Assembly (NCBI GenBank): GCA_028869355.1
Contig: JAGWSK010000354.1
Span: 1-14,135 of the forward strand
DNA: 14,135 nt
DNA from: Alphaproteobacteria bacterium
Lineage (GTDB): Bacteria > Pseudomonadota > Alphaproteobacteria > Micropepsales > Micropepsaceae
Direction: 5' to 3'
The notes beneath the pieces were generated by a model. The model was not told where the DNA came from. It searched no databases and saw only the letters and a list, made by a program, of their open reading frames with translations. Position 1 is the stretch's first letter, and every line of letters begins with the position of its first letter. Both the position numbers and the translations under genes were made by a program. Shown one piece after another: positions 1 to 6,319 of the stretch.

Positions 1-785
1 CAGTCATTGATACCGGCCCAAAGGGTGCCCTGTTTGCCAACGCGATCAGCGAGATCGTACCGGCGCTGGATACGCCGACACTGGTGGAATTGTCGCAACG
101 GACGCCACCGGCGCCTGATCTCACCATCCGGCTGCTGGCCGATCGCGAGCCGCCCACCTCGGGTGAGGTTCTGTTCGCAATGGACCGCTATCTGGCCGGC
201 CGTGGTGACCGCAATATCCGCAGCGTCCGCGATCTGCTGGACCATTCGACTTTTTACGGCCATCCACCGATCGATGGAGTAACGCTGCCGCCAAAGACGC
301 GGTTAGAAACGATGCTCAAGGATGCCAAAGGCCCGGATATCAGCCGCTGGCACGAAACCCGCACCGTGCTGCAGATGCTGGTCAACAAAGTCATGGCCGA
401 CAACCGGCTCGATGCGCTGGTGTATCCGACCAAAACCATACCGGCCCCGCGGCTTGCCGCTCCCGTAGAGCCGGCGGTGGTCGATGGTCATGAGTTTCGG
501 GCGCCGCTGACGCCGCGGCTGTCGCCGAATGCGGGGCTGCCGGCCATCGTTGTACCCGCAGGTTTCACCAGCGAAGTTTATGACCGGATTCCGGTGCGCG
601 AAAACGGGCGCGTCGCTGCAGGTGAACTTGACGCGCGGAAAGCAGTGCAATTGCCGGTCGCCATCGAATTTCTCGGACGCGCCTATTCGGAAGCAGTGCT
701 GATCCGCATTGCCGCCGCCTATGAGCAGGCGACGCATCACCGCCGGCCGCCCGCCGATTTTCCCGCGCTGCCAGGTGAGCCGTAA
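1..785 (+). CDS. Amidase family protein, C-terminal part (5' end outside window)
   Basis: This is the last 260 or so codons of an amidase-signature-family enzyme, which hydrolyses a carboxylic amide to acid plus ammonia in the cytoplasm. Reading is open from base 3, so the gene starts to the left of the window. The Ser-cisSer-Lys catalytic region of the family lies upstream and cannot be checked. What is visible fits the family's C-terminal half: a YPTKTIPAP stretch, then NAGLPAIVVPAGF (the late conserved strand and loop), and LPVAIEFLGRAYSEAVLIRIAAAYEQ just before the end, corresponding to the usual 'P-x-G-x-[EQ]-F-x-G-R-x-x-[SD]-E' motif. The stop TAA is followed one base later by the ATG of a truncated Nudix start (787-840), which indicates that an amidase-Nudix operon existed here. 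The substrate cannot be predicted. Confidence 0.85.
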   Translation, partial: VIDTGPKGALFANAISEIVPALDTPTLVELSQRTPPAPDLTIRLLADREPPTSGEVLFAMDRYLAGRGDRNIRSVRDLLDHSTFYGHPPIDGVTLPPKTRLETMLKDAKGPDISRWHETRTVLQMLVNKVMADNRLDALVYPTKTIPAPRLAAPVEPAVVDGHEFRAPLTPRLSPNAGLPAIVVPAGFTSEVYDRIPVRENGRVAAGELDARKAVQLPVAIEFLGRAYSEAVLIRIAAAYEQATHHRRPPADFPALPGEP

Positions 786-833
786 CATGGAGCCGGATTG
801 TCCATATATTTCCAACGATTGCATCGTGTTCGA
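783..833 (+). repeat. Direct repeat, copy 1 (amidase stop / Nudix start junction)
   Basis: This 51-base segment matches 1602-1652 at 46 of 51 positions with no gaps. It begins at the amidase stop codon and covers the first 15-16 codons of a Nudix gene. Similarity extends weakly upstream, GAGCCGTAAC here against GAACCCTAAC at copy 2 (8 of 10). It ends abruptly after the shared TTCGA. The two copies bracket the toxin-antitoxin pair. Confidence 0.9.
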
Positions 834-840
834 AAGATAG
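787..840 (+). pseudogene. Truncated Nudix hydrolase start (17-codon remnant)
   Basis: The ATG one base after the amidase stop opens a 17-residue frame, MEPDCPYISNDCIVFER, ending in TAG. It is collinear with the first residues of the intact Nudix protein at 1606, MGQDRPYISTDCIVFDE. The Nudix box and the rest of the fold are absent, so it cannot be a working enzyme. The differences are spread over coding positions and the frame is intact as far as it goes. That fits an old duplicate, or the original gene start left behind when 834-1601 was placed in front of a second copy. It could still be translated as a short peptide by coupling to the amidase. Confidence 0.8.
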
Positions 841-896
841 AAAAAAGCCAGCGCTATGCTGAGAACACATGCGTGTTATCGCCCCGGCATTCAGTC

Positions 897-924
897 TTGA
901 TGGTTATTGCAAAAATGGTATATT
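897..924 (+). promoter_or_regulatory. Possible toxin-antitoxin promoter
   Basis: TTGATG (897-902) and TATATT (919-924) are separated by 16 bases and resemble sigma-70 -35 and -10 elements. Two inverted repeats lie nearby and could bind the antitoxin: AACAC/GTGTT around an ATGC loop (864-877), and the perfect 10-base palindrome TCCCATGGGA (924-933), which spans the toxin start codon. The -10 box is only three bases from the ATG at 928 and there is no Shine-Dalgarno sequence. Either the toxin mRNA is nearly leaderless or this promoter assignment is off. No transcript evidence is available. Confidence 0.35.
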
Positions 925-927
925 CCC

Positions 928-1251
928 ATGGGATGGACAGTATCGCTTTTGAGCGAGCAGGTCGCGGCGGAGCTGTCCGCGTTGCCCGCAGACATTCGCG
1001 CCCGTTTCAGCAGAATCGTCGGTCTCATTGAAGCTCACGGACTTGAGCGCGTGCGAGAGCCACATGTCAAACATCTTCGAGGCCGGATTTGGGAGATGCG
1101 GATGTCAGGGCGGGACGGAATTGCCCGCGCGCTCTATGTGACGGCTGCCGGCAAAAGGATTGTGGTTGTCCACGTGTTCGAGAAGAAGACACAGAAAACC
1201 CCACGCCGTGAAATCGAGATCGCAGAGCAACGGTCGAAGGAGATTACATGA
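928..1251 (+). CDS. higB: HigB/RelE-superfamily toxin (phage Gp49-like)
   Basis: A 107-residue protein with the Gp49-like/HigB pattern: a helical N-terminal half (LSEQVAAELSALPADIRARF, then IEAHGLERV), 'VKHLRGRIWEMRMSGRDGIARALYV' forming the central beta sheet, and the C-terminal VVVHVFEKKTQKTPRREIEIAEQR. Members cut mRNA at the ribosome and are held inactive by the partner antitoxin. The ATG at 928 was chosen because family members begin just before the first 'W-x-V' strand. A TTG at 907 would add seven residues and run into the likely promoter. The stop overlaps the antitoxin start (ATGA, 1248-1251), and the toxin-first order is typical of higBA. The pair lies between two copies of the Nudix gene start, which suggests it arrived as a unit. 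Toxicity is inferred from the family only. Confidence 0.85.
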   Translation: MGWTVSLLSEQVAAELSALPADIRARFSRIVGLIEAHGLERVREPHVKHLRGRIWEMRMSGRDGIARALYVTAAGKRIVVVHVFEKKTQKTPRREIEIAEQRSKEIT

Positions 1252-1556
1252 GGGAGATTCGTGCTTCCGATCTACACAGGAAATGGATGAAGAATGATCC
1301 CGAATATGCCAGGGAATATAACGCGCTGGACGAAGAGTACAATTTGGCATCCGCGATGATTGCGGCGCGCAGTCGGGCAGGCTTGACCCAAGAGCAGCTC
1401 GCGATGCGCATGAAGACTACTCAGGCGGTTGTCGCGCGTCTCGAGAGCGGCCGGGTCAAACCCTCCACGCGCACGCTTGAGAGGTTTGCCAAGGCAACAG
1501 GGATGCGGATCCGGATTAGTTTTGAACCGATCAAGCCCCGTCGCTCTGCTGCCTGA
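1248..1556 (+). CDS. higA: HigA/XRE-family antitoxin
   Basis: A 102-residue protein with a Cro/C1-type helix-turn-helix at about residues 33-85: the recognition region reads RAGLTQEQLAMRM, TTQAVVARLESGRVKPSTRTLERFAKATG, matching the family's 'G-[LM]-[ST]-Q-x-x-[LV]-A' and 'S-R-[LI]-E-x-G' signatures. The acidic/aromatic N-terminal stretch (residues 12-32) probably contacts the toxin. The C-terminal tail, IRISFEPIKPRR, is a short strand common in Gp49-associated antitoxins. It is translationally coupled to the toxin by a 4-base overlap. It would neutralise HigB and autorepress the pair; candidate operator palindromes lie at 864-877 and 924-933. No terminator follows, so transcription may run on into the Nudix gene 49 bases downstream. 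Confidence 0.88.
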   Translation: MREIRASDLHRKWMKNDPEYAREYNALDEEYNLASAMIAARSRAGLTQEQLAMRMKTTQAVVARLESGRVKPSTRTLERFAKATGMRIRISFEPIKPRRSAA

Positions 1557-1601
1557 GAGTGCATGATGTTCCAAATTTTGGGAAAGAAGCAGCGCGAACC
1601 C

Positions 1602-1652
1602 TAACATGGGACAGGATCGTCCATATATTTCCACCGATTGCATCGTGTTCGA
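1602..1652 (+). repeat. Direct repeat, copy 2 (start of intact Nudix gene)
   Basis: Partner of the repeat at 783-833 (46 of 51 identical, five substitutions, no gaps). It includes the ATG and first codons of the intact Nudix gene. The sequence just upstream, in the frame of the shared TAA, would end '-E-P-stop', as the amidase does. The duplicated unit may therefore have included the last amidase codons. Confidence 0.9.
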
Positions 1653-2022
1653 CGAGTCGGACCGCGTCCTTCTGATAAGGCGCAAAAATGACCCGTTCCG
1701 GGGACAACATGCATTTCCCGGCGGCTTCATCGAAATAGGTGAAACGGCGGAAGATTCGGCGCGCCGCGAATTGAAAGAGGAAACCGGGATCGAGGCGGGT
1801 GAATTGCGGCTGCTCGGAGTTTATTCCGATCCCGGTCGCGATCCGCGGCACCATACCATCACCATCGCCTATCTTGTTCGCGTGCAGGGACAAACACCCG
1901 TGGCCGGAGACGACGCCGCAGCGGCGGAATTTGTCGCTCATGCCGAGCGGGAAAAACTCGCCTTCGACCATGACGTCATCCTGCGCGACGCGCTGAAACT
2001 GCATGCGGAAACCCGGCCATGA
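1606..2022 (+). CDS. Nudix hydrolase
   Basis: A 138-residue protein containing a complete Nudix box (G-x5-E-x7-R-E-U-x-E-E-x-G-U) at residues 40-62, GFIEIGETAEDSAR then RELKEETGI. The glutamates of REL-KEE bind the divalent metal used to split a nucleoside diphosphate linked to another group. The PFRGQHAFPGG lead-in and the 'YSDPGRDPRHHTITIAYL' strand resemble the ADP-ribose pyrophosphatase/MutT-like group often fused or linked to NAD metabolism, but the substrate cannot be assigned. The start is fixed by the repeated gene start at 787. No good Shine-Dalgarno sequence is visible. The stop overlaps the next gene by ATGA (2019-2022), so the two are translationally coupled. It is 49 bases downstream of the antitoxin. 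Confidence 0.92.
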   Translation: MGQDRPYISTDCIVFDESDRVLLIRRKNDPFRGQHAFPGGFIEIGETAEDSARRELKEETGIEAGELRLLGVYSDPGRDPRHHTITIAYLVRVQGQTPVAGDDAAAAEFVAHAEREKLAFDHDVILRDALKLHAETRP

Positions 2023-3092
2023 CTCTCCTGCTCAACAATGACGACGTCGAAGCGGTTCTCACGATGCCGGATTGCATTGCGGTGATGGAGGACACCTATC
2101 GCGAGCTGGCGAAGGGCGCGGCCCTGTCGCGCACACGTTCGGATTCGTTCTGCCGTACGGCGCGCTCCGACGCGCTCTACAGCCTCAAATCCATGGACGG
2201 TGTGGCGCCAAAACTTGGCGTCGGAGCGGTGCGGATCAATTCGGACATCATCACCTGGCCGGTTGAGGGCGGAACTGAGCGGCGTGTGAAAGTTCCGGCG
2301 GCGCCGGATGCGCGCTGGGTCGGGCTGGTGTTGCTGTTCTCGACCCAAAATGGCGAACCGCTGGCGATCTTTCCTGATGGCGTCGCACAACGCATGCGCG
2401 TCGGCGCCGCCAATGGCCTCGGAGTGAAATATCTCGCACGCAAAAACGCGCGTGTCGCCGGATTGCTCGGTTCCGGCTGGCAGGCGGGCGCGCAAGCCAT
2501 GGCGGTTTGCGCCGCGCGCAAGATCGATGTGATCCGCTGCTTCAGTCCCAATCGCTCGAACCGCGAGGCATTCGCGCGGGAATGGAGCGGCAAACTGGAT
2601 GTGGAAGTGATCGCGGTCGATTCACCAGAGGCAGCATTTGCCGGCGCCGATGTCGCGATGTGCGCCACCAACAGCATCGATAATGTGTTCTTTCGCCGCT
2701 GGCTCAAACCAGGGCTTCATGTCAGTGCCGTCAAGCGGCCCGAGCTCGAAGTCGCGGCAATGAAGGCCTGCGACATGCTTGTGATTCACAACAATGTTGG
2801 CAGCCCGACGCATCTGTTCACGAAGGGTGTTTCCATTCCGGAGAAAGCCGAGAACAAAGGCTGGATGCTGGCGGAGGAGATCGGCTTCGACACTCTGCCG
2901 ACGCTGCCGCAATTGATCGCGGGCGAAGTGGCAGGCCGTACGAATGACAATCAGATCACCTGTTTCCTCAACAATCTCGGCCTTGGTCTGCAATTCGCGG
3001 CGGTAGGTTCGATAGTGTATCGCAAAGCCAAAGAGCGCGGTTTGGGTCGCGAATTTCCCACCGACTGGTTCACCCAATCCGTCCATCCATAA
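2019..3092 (+). CDS. Ornithine cyclodeaminase / mu-crystallin family protein
   Basis: A 357-residue NAD(P)-dependent protein of the OCD/mu-crystallin family, whose members include ornithine cyclodeaminase, alanine dehydrogenase, ketimine reductase and opine-type synthases. N-terminal part: MPDCIAVMEDTYREL, then YSLKSMDG with the conserved lysine (K57) and VGAVRINSD with arginine R72 expected at the substrate carboxylate. Next comes GEPLAIFPDGVAQRMRVGAA, the family's signature before the nucleotide fold. The Rossmann motif is GLLGSGWQAGAQ (G151, G153, A156). The length is normal for the family (about 310-360). It overlaps the Nudix stop by four bases and sits 13 bases before the glycosylase gene. 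An upstream amidase suggests handling of an amide-derived amino or imino compound, but that is inference; the exact reaction is unknown. Confidence 0.88.
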   Translation: MTLLLNNDDVEAVLTMPDCIAVMEDTYRELAKGAALSRTRSDSFCRTARSDALYSLKSMDGVAPKLGVGAVRINSDIITWPVEGGTERRVKVPAAPDARWVGLVLLFSTQNGEPLAIFPDGVAQRMRVGAANGLGVKYLARKNARVAGLLGSGWQAGAQAMAVCAARKIDVIRCFSPNRSNREAFAREWSGKLDVEVIAVDSPEAAFAGADVAMCATNSIDNVFFRRWLKPGLHVSAVKRPELEVAAMKACDMLVIHNNVGSPTHLFTKGVSIPEKAENKGWMLAEEIGFDTLPTLPQLIAGEVAGRTNDNQITCFLNNLGLGLQFAAVGSIVYRKAKERGLGREFPTDWFTQSVHP

Positions 3093-3105
3093 CCGCCCGC
3101 CCCCT

Positions 3106-3672
3106 TTGGATCACGCAATCCCACCGCATTATTTCGAACGCGATGCGCTCGCGGTTGCTCGCGATCTGATCGGCGTCATTCTCCTGGTGCACAATACGGG
3201 TGGGGTGATCGTTGAAGCCGAGGCCTATGATCATACCGATCCAGCATCACACTGCTTTGGTGGACGGCGCACGCCGCGCAACTCATCCATGTTCGGCCCG
3301 TCGGGACATGCTTATGTGTATCGATCTTACGGCGTCCACTGGTGCCTGAACTTCGTCTGCGGACGCGACCGCAGCGGCCACGCGGTTCTGATTCGCGCGC
3401 TTCAGCCGGTTTCGGGAATCGAAATCATGCAACAGCGCCGAGGATCGGTTCCCGAACGCAAGCTATGCTCCGGCCCGGGAAATCTGACGCAGGCGCTCGG
3501 CATTACCGGTGAGCTCGATGGAAAGCCGCTCACGGCCCCTCCGTTTGGATTGGTGGCCCGCTCATCGCATGTGGATGTCGTCAGCGGACCGCGCATCGGG
3601 ATTACACGCGGAGTCGATCTGCCCTGGCGTTTCGGCATCGCCCATTCCCGGTTCCTGAGTCGTCCATTCTGA
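3106..3672 (+). CDS. mpg: Putative 3-methyladenine DNA glycosylase (AAG/Mpg family)
   Basis: A 188-residue base-excision enzyme of the AAG/Mpg fold, which flips out and removes alkylated or deaminated purines. The diagnostic block is VEAEAYDHTDPASH (general base glutamate in E-A-E-A-Y), followed by RTPRNSSMFGPSGHAYVYRSYGVHWCLNFVC. The second part holds the intercalating tyrosine and the G-x-A-Y-V-Y, Y-G-x-x-x-C-x-N pattern. GPGNLTQALGI and the late PRIGITRG...PWRF also match the family, and the length is normal. The start is TTG at 3106; no ATG or GTG lies in frame nearby and the preceding 13 bases are almost all C/G, with no Shine-Dalgarno sequence. It is probably translated by re-initiation after the OCD-family gene. 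It is the last gene of the + strand run. Confidence 0.92.
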   Translation: MDHAIPPHYFERDALAVARDLIGVILLVHNTGGVIVEAEAYDHTDPASHCFGGRRTPRNSSMFGPSGHAYVYRSYGVHWCLNFVCGRDRSGHAVLIRALQPVSGIEIMQQRRGSVPERKLCSGPGNLTQALGITGELDGKPLTAPPFGLVARSSHVDVVSGPRIGITRGVDLPWRFGIAHSRFLSRPF

Positions 3673-3773
3673 AGCGGAACGGCGACACGCGCCGCGCGTT
3701 GGGTGCCGTAATGAATCGGCTCTCGCAGCTTGCGGTGCCACTCGACACCTTCCCGATGGAAGCAAAGTGTTGA

Positions 3774-3848
3774 GTGCTCAGTAACGAGTTGACCCGGCGC
3801 AACATGGAACTGTTCGCGTCAGAAGTGATGCCGCGCCTGCGGCGCTAG
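3774..3848 (+). pseudogene. Possible C-terminal remnant of a luciferase-like flavin oxidoreductase
   Basis: Between the glycosylase and the convergent Rieske gene, an open stretch reads VLSNELTRRNMELFASEVMP then RLRR-stop. The 'R-N-x-E-L-F-A-x-E-V-M-P-x-L-R' ending closely resembles the last helix of LLM-class flavin-dependent monooxygenases. An in-frame TGA at 3771 separates it from further upstream sequence (3711-3773), which I do not recognise. No FMN-binding barrel remains, so this is at most the tail of a lost gene. The TAG overlaps the end of the Rieske gene on the other strand. A short chance similarity cannot be excluded. Confidence 0.45.
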
Positions 3849-5116
3849 TAGCGAGCCTGTACTTCCCGGGCGATCAGCGCCGGAATATCGGCTTCGCCGT
3901 CGGCGTAATGATCGACCGCGCGCACGCCGCGGTACGTCGCCGGGTCAATGCCGCGCAGCGTCCCCCCGGATGCAACCCTTCTTGTCGCTTCCATCAGCAG
4001 GCGGCGTAAGGCGACGATCGCGCCATCGGTCGATCCAAGATGTTCTTCGGAACGATCTGCGATCGGTCCCATGCCCTCCTGTATCGCCACGTCCTGTGTG
4101 TTGATCCCGGTGATTCCGGTGAAACTCCGCGTTTTCTGAAGCTCGCGGTCGATCATGTAATTATTGGCGAGGTTCTTCTTCAGGCGGAAGTCCGGCAGCA
4201 CGTCATCCGGACCGCGGCCATAATCCGCTTCGGCGGCGAGCCAGAATTGCCTATCCAGCTCGATCGCGGGATCGGCCGAATAGGAGAAGTTGAACACCGT
4301 CGTCGTCACGTCATCATTGGGAATCCAGAAATGTCCGTTGATCAGCGGCACGCGCGGCGGCGCGGTTTCGCCGCGCACCGGTACGCTGCGCGCGCGCAAT
4401 TGTGTCGCCGGCATGATGTATTGGTAGACGCGCACCCAGTGCCGGTTGCCGGTAACGCGGATGCCGCTGTACTGGAAACCATAATCCCTCGACTGGACGT
4501 TCAGCTTTGGCGTGGTGCGTTCGTAATCGTCCAAAAAGGTCAGATCGCCGATCGTGATGTTGTGCAGGATCGTCGCATGGGAGGAATCGAGGCCGCCCTC
4601 CAATGCCTGCAGGTAATTGCAATCCTGCACCGTCCTCGACACGCAGCGATGTGTCGATGGTGCCCGCAGCAGTTCGAAATCCGGCCGCGGGGGCTGCTGA
4701 TCCGGCGGCCCCATATAGGTCCACAGCATCCCGCCACTCTCAAAACATGGATATGACTTGATGCGGATTCGGCTGCGGTAGCTGCTGTCCTTCGGCTCCG
4801 TCGGCATATCGAGACATTCGCCGCCGGGCGCGAATTTCCAGCCGTGATAGGCACAGCGCAGTCCACCTTTTTCATTGCGGCCAAAAAACATCGGGCCACG
4901 CCGATGGGGACAGAACGCATCGACAATTCCGGCGTCCCCATTTGTGCTGCGGAACGCGACCAGGTTCTCCCCAAGCAGTTTCAGGCGAACGGGCGACCCA
5001 TCGCCGACAAGCTCCGGCGACAACAGCGTCGGAAGCCAGTAGCGCCGGAATACTTCGCCCATAGGCGTACCGCGTCCGACCCGCGTCAGTCTTTCATTGT
5101 CCTCGTGCGACAGCAT
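3845..5116 (-). CDS. Rieske aromatic-ring-hydroxylating oxygenase, alpha subunit (phthalate dioxygenase-like)
   Basis: A 423-residue oxygenase component. The Rieske [2Fe-2S] centre is C69-P-H71 and C88-A-Y-H91 (CPHRRGPMFFGR ... CAYHGW). The mononuclear iron site follows as D177-S-S-H180-x4-H185, the spacing found in naphthalene dioxygenase (Asp bridge, His, His). The likely carboxylate ligand is D342 in INTQDVAIQEGMGPIADRSE. That last block and the single-subunit architecture resemble the phthalate 4,5-dioxygenase family, which uses O2 and electrons from a separate reductase to hydroxylate aromatic acids. No reductase or ferredoxin gene is in the window, so electrons must come from elsewhere. 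It begins 3 bp after the dehydrogenase gene's stop, making a two-gene operon. The actual substrate is unknown; demethylase or monooxygenase chemistry is also possible in this family. Confidence 0.92.
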   Translation of the reverse strand: MLSHEDNERLTRVGRGTPMGEVFRRYWLPTLLSPELVGDGSPVRLKLLGENLVAFRSTNGDAGIVDAFCPHRRGPMFFGRNEKGGLRCAYHGWKFAPGGECLDMPTEPKDSSYRSRIRIKSYPCFESGGMLWTYMGPPDQQPPRPDFELLRAPSTHRCVSRTVQDCNYLQALEGGLDSSHATILHNITIGDLTFLDDYERTTPKLNVQSRDYGFQYSGIRVTGNRHWVRVYQYIMPATQLRARSVPVRGETAPPRVPLINGHFWIPNDDVTTTVFNFSYSADPAIELDRQFWLAAEADYGRGPDDVLPDFRLKKNLANNYMIDRELQKTRSFTGITGINTQDVAIQEGMGPIADRSEEHLGSTDGAIVALRRLLMEATRRVASGGTLRGIDPATYRGVRAVDHYADGEADIPALIAREVQARY

Positions 5117-5119
5117 CAG

Positions 5120-6262
5120 TTAACGATCCAACAGAATATCTTGTCCGCTGCGCGCAGATTGCAGCATCGCAAAACAGACTCCCATGGTATTGCGCCCCCA
5201 TTCGCCGTCGTGAAGCGGCGCAACGCCGCACACGACTGCATCATAGAACTCGTCGATCACTTCCGCCCGCGGAATGGCGGGCCGCGGAATCGCATCGAAG
5301 CTCCGCGCGTCATCACCAAAGATTGCGACACCGTTCGGCATTGGCCGCAAATCGGCACGCTCGCAGGATGCAATCAGGACGCCAAAATGCTGGTGCCAGC
5401 GCGCTGAATTCGGCGGCGTGGCAGGCGCGTTCTCACCGCCATAATTGCGCGCGTTCTTCAGCACCAGTTCCTGTTGATGAGTTTTGCAGTTCTTCAACAA
5501 TGCCTGGGCGGCGCCATACTCCGCCGGGTTCTTTGGCAGCCCACTTTCCGCGATCCAATCCATCCATTCATCGGTGTCGAAATGGGCATAGCCGTTGTAA
5601 GTCAATGACGCGAAGACGCCATTTTCGAATGCGAGGAGACAGGAATAGGCGCCTTCTGTCGGGCGCGCGCGGTCCCATGCGCCCGTGATCGCCCGAACCG
5701 AGTTCGCCCGGCTTCCGGCGAGCAGGCGCGCAACATCGACCTGATGCGGCGCCTGATTGAAAATCACCCCGCCGCCGCTTTCGGTCCGCAATTCTTCGGA
5801 TCGCCGGGGGCGGTAGAGGAAATCGGTGAAATTGACCGCAGTGATCATGCGCAAAGCACCGAATACTCCGGACGCGATCAACTCCCGCGTTCTCCGGACC
5901 GGCAGATCGAAGCTATGACTGTGTCCCACAACCAGTTGAACGCGGGCGTTGGCCGCTTCTGAAATCATCTCACGGCATTCTGCATCCGACAGCGCCATGG
6001 GTTTTTCGATCAGTACATGCTTGCCGTGGCGGGCCGCGATCCGGACATGCTCGGCATGAAATTGATGCGGCGTCGCGACGTAAACAGCTTCGACCTGCGG
6101 ATCGTCACACAGTTCCTCGACGCTCGCATATGCGAGGGCGCAATGTTCGGAAGCGAACCGGCTACGCGCTTCCGGGCGTATATCAGTACACGCAACGATC
6201 GCGATTTTCGGATTCGCAAGCGCCGGCGCCATCAGCACGAAAGCGCGGCCAAGGCCCGCCAC
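5120..6262 (-). CDS. Gfo/Idh/MocA family dehydrogenase (phthalate 4,5-cis-dihydrodiol dehydrogenase-like)
   Basis: An NAD(P)-dependent oxidoreductase of at least 380 residues. The Rossmann motif is V-A-G-L-G-R-A-F. The family's EKP motif appears as LIEKPMALS (E86, K87, P88 counted from the GTG). The C-terminal alpha/beta domain has GGGVIFNQAPHQVDVARLLAG and the stretch TYNGYAHFDTDEWMDWI, which recalls phthalate cis-dihydrodiol dehydrogenases. It lies directly upstream of a phthalate-dioxygenase-like Rieske gene, which supports oxidation of a cis-diol product. The listed GTG (6262) is the only ordinary start, but it removes the first beta strand. The upstream in-frame codons 6319-6263 encode SSAPRSAAQPSVRPLRLG, a natural lead-in. 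A GGAG site (6331-6328) stands eight bases before an ATC codon (6319-6317), and CTG at 6274 is another option. The true start is probably upstream and non-canonical. Confidence 0.85.
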   Translation of the reverse strand: MAGLGRAFVLMAPALANPKIAIVACTDIRPEARSRFASEHCALAYASVEELCDDPQVEAVYVATPHQFHAEHVRIAARHGKHVLIEKPMALSDAECREMISEAANARVQLVVGHSHSFDLPVRRTRELIASGVFGALRMITAVNFTDFLYRPRRSEELRTESGGGVIFNQAPHQVDVARLLAGSRANSVRAITGAWDRARPTEGAYSCLLAFENGVFASLTYNGYAHFDTDEWMDWIAESGLPKNPAEYGAAQALLKNCKTHQQELVLKNARNYGGENAPATPPNSARWHQHFGVLIASCERADLRPMPNGVAIFGDDARSFDAIPRPAIPRAEVIDEFYDAVVCGVAPLHDGEWGRNTMGVCFAMLQSARSGQDILLDR

Positions 6263-6319
6263 GCCGAGACGCAGCGGGCGGACCGAAGGTTGGGCGGCAG
6301 ATCGTGGTGCCGATGAGAT

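Noticed and set aside
907..927. Upstream TTG start adding seven residues to the toxin
   Set aside because: It would overlap the probable -10 region and has no ribosome site; family members begin close to the ATG at 928.
1569..1584. Imperfect dyad TTCCAAA/TTTGGGAA between antitoxin and Nudix genes
   Set aside because: Short, with one extra base in one arm and no second copy; it could be an operator, but nothing else supports that.
3830..3843. GCCGC/GCGGC hairpin between the convergent glycosylase and Rieske genes
   Set aside because: Five base pairs in GC-rich DNA without a T-tract on either strand; not a supported terminator.
4040..4756. Long + strand open frame (238 codons) across the Rieske gene
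   Set aside because: Antisense shadow in GC-rich coding DNA. The - strand frame has complete iron-ligand motifs and the shadow matches no family I recognise.
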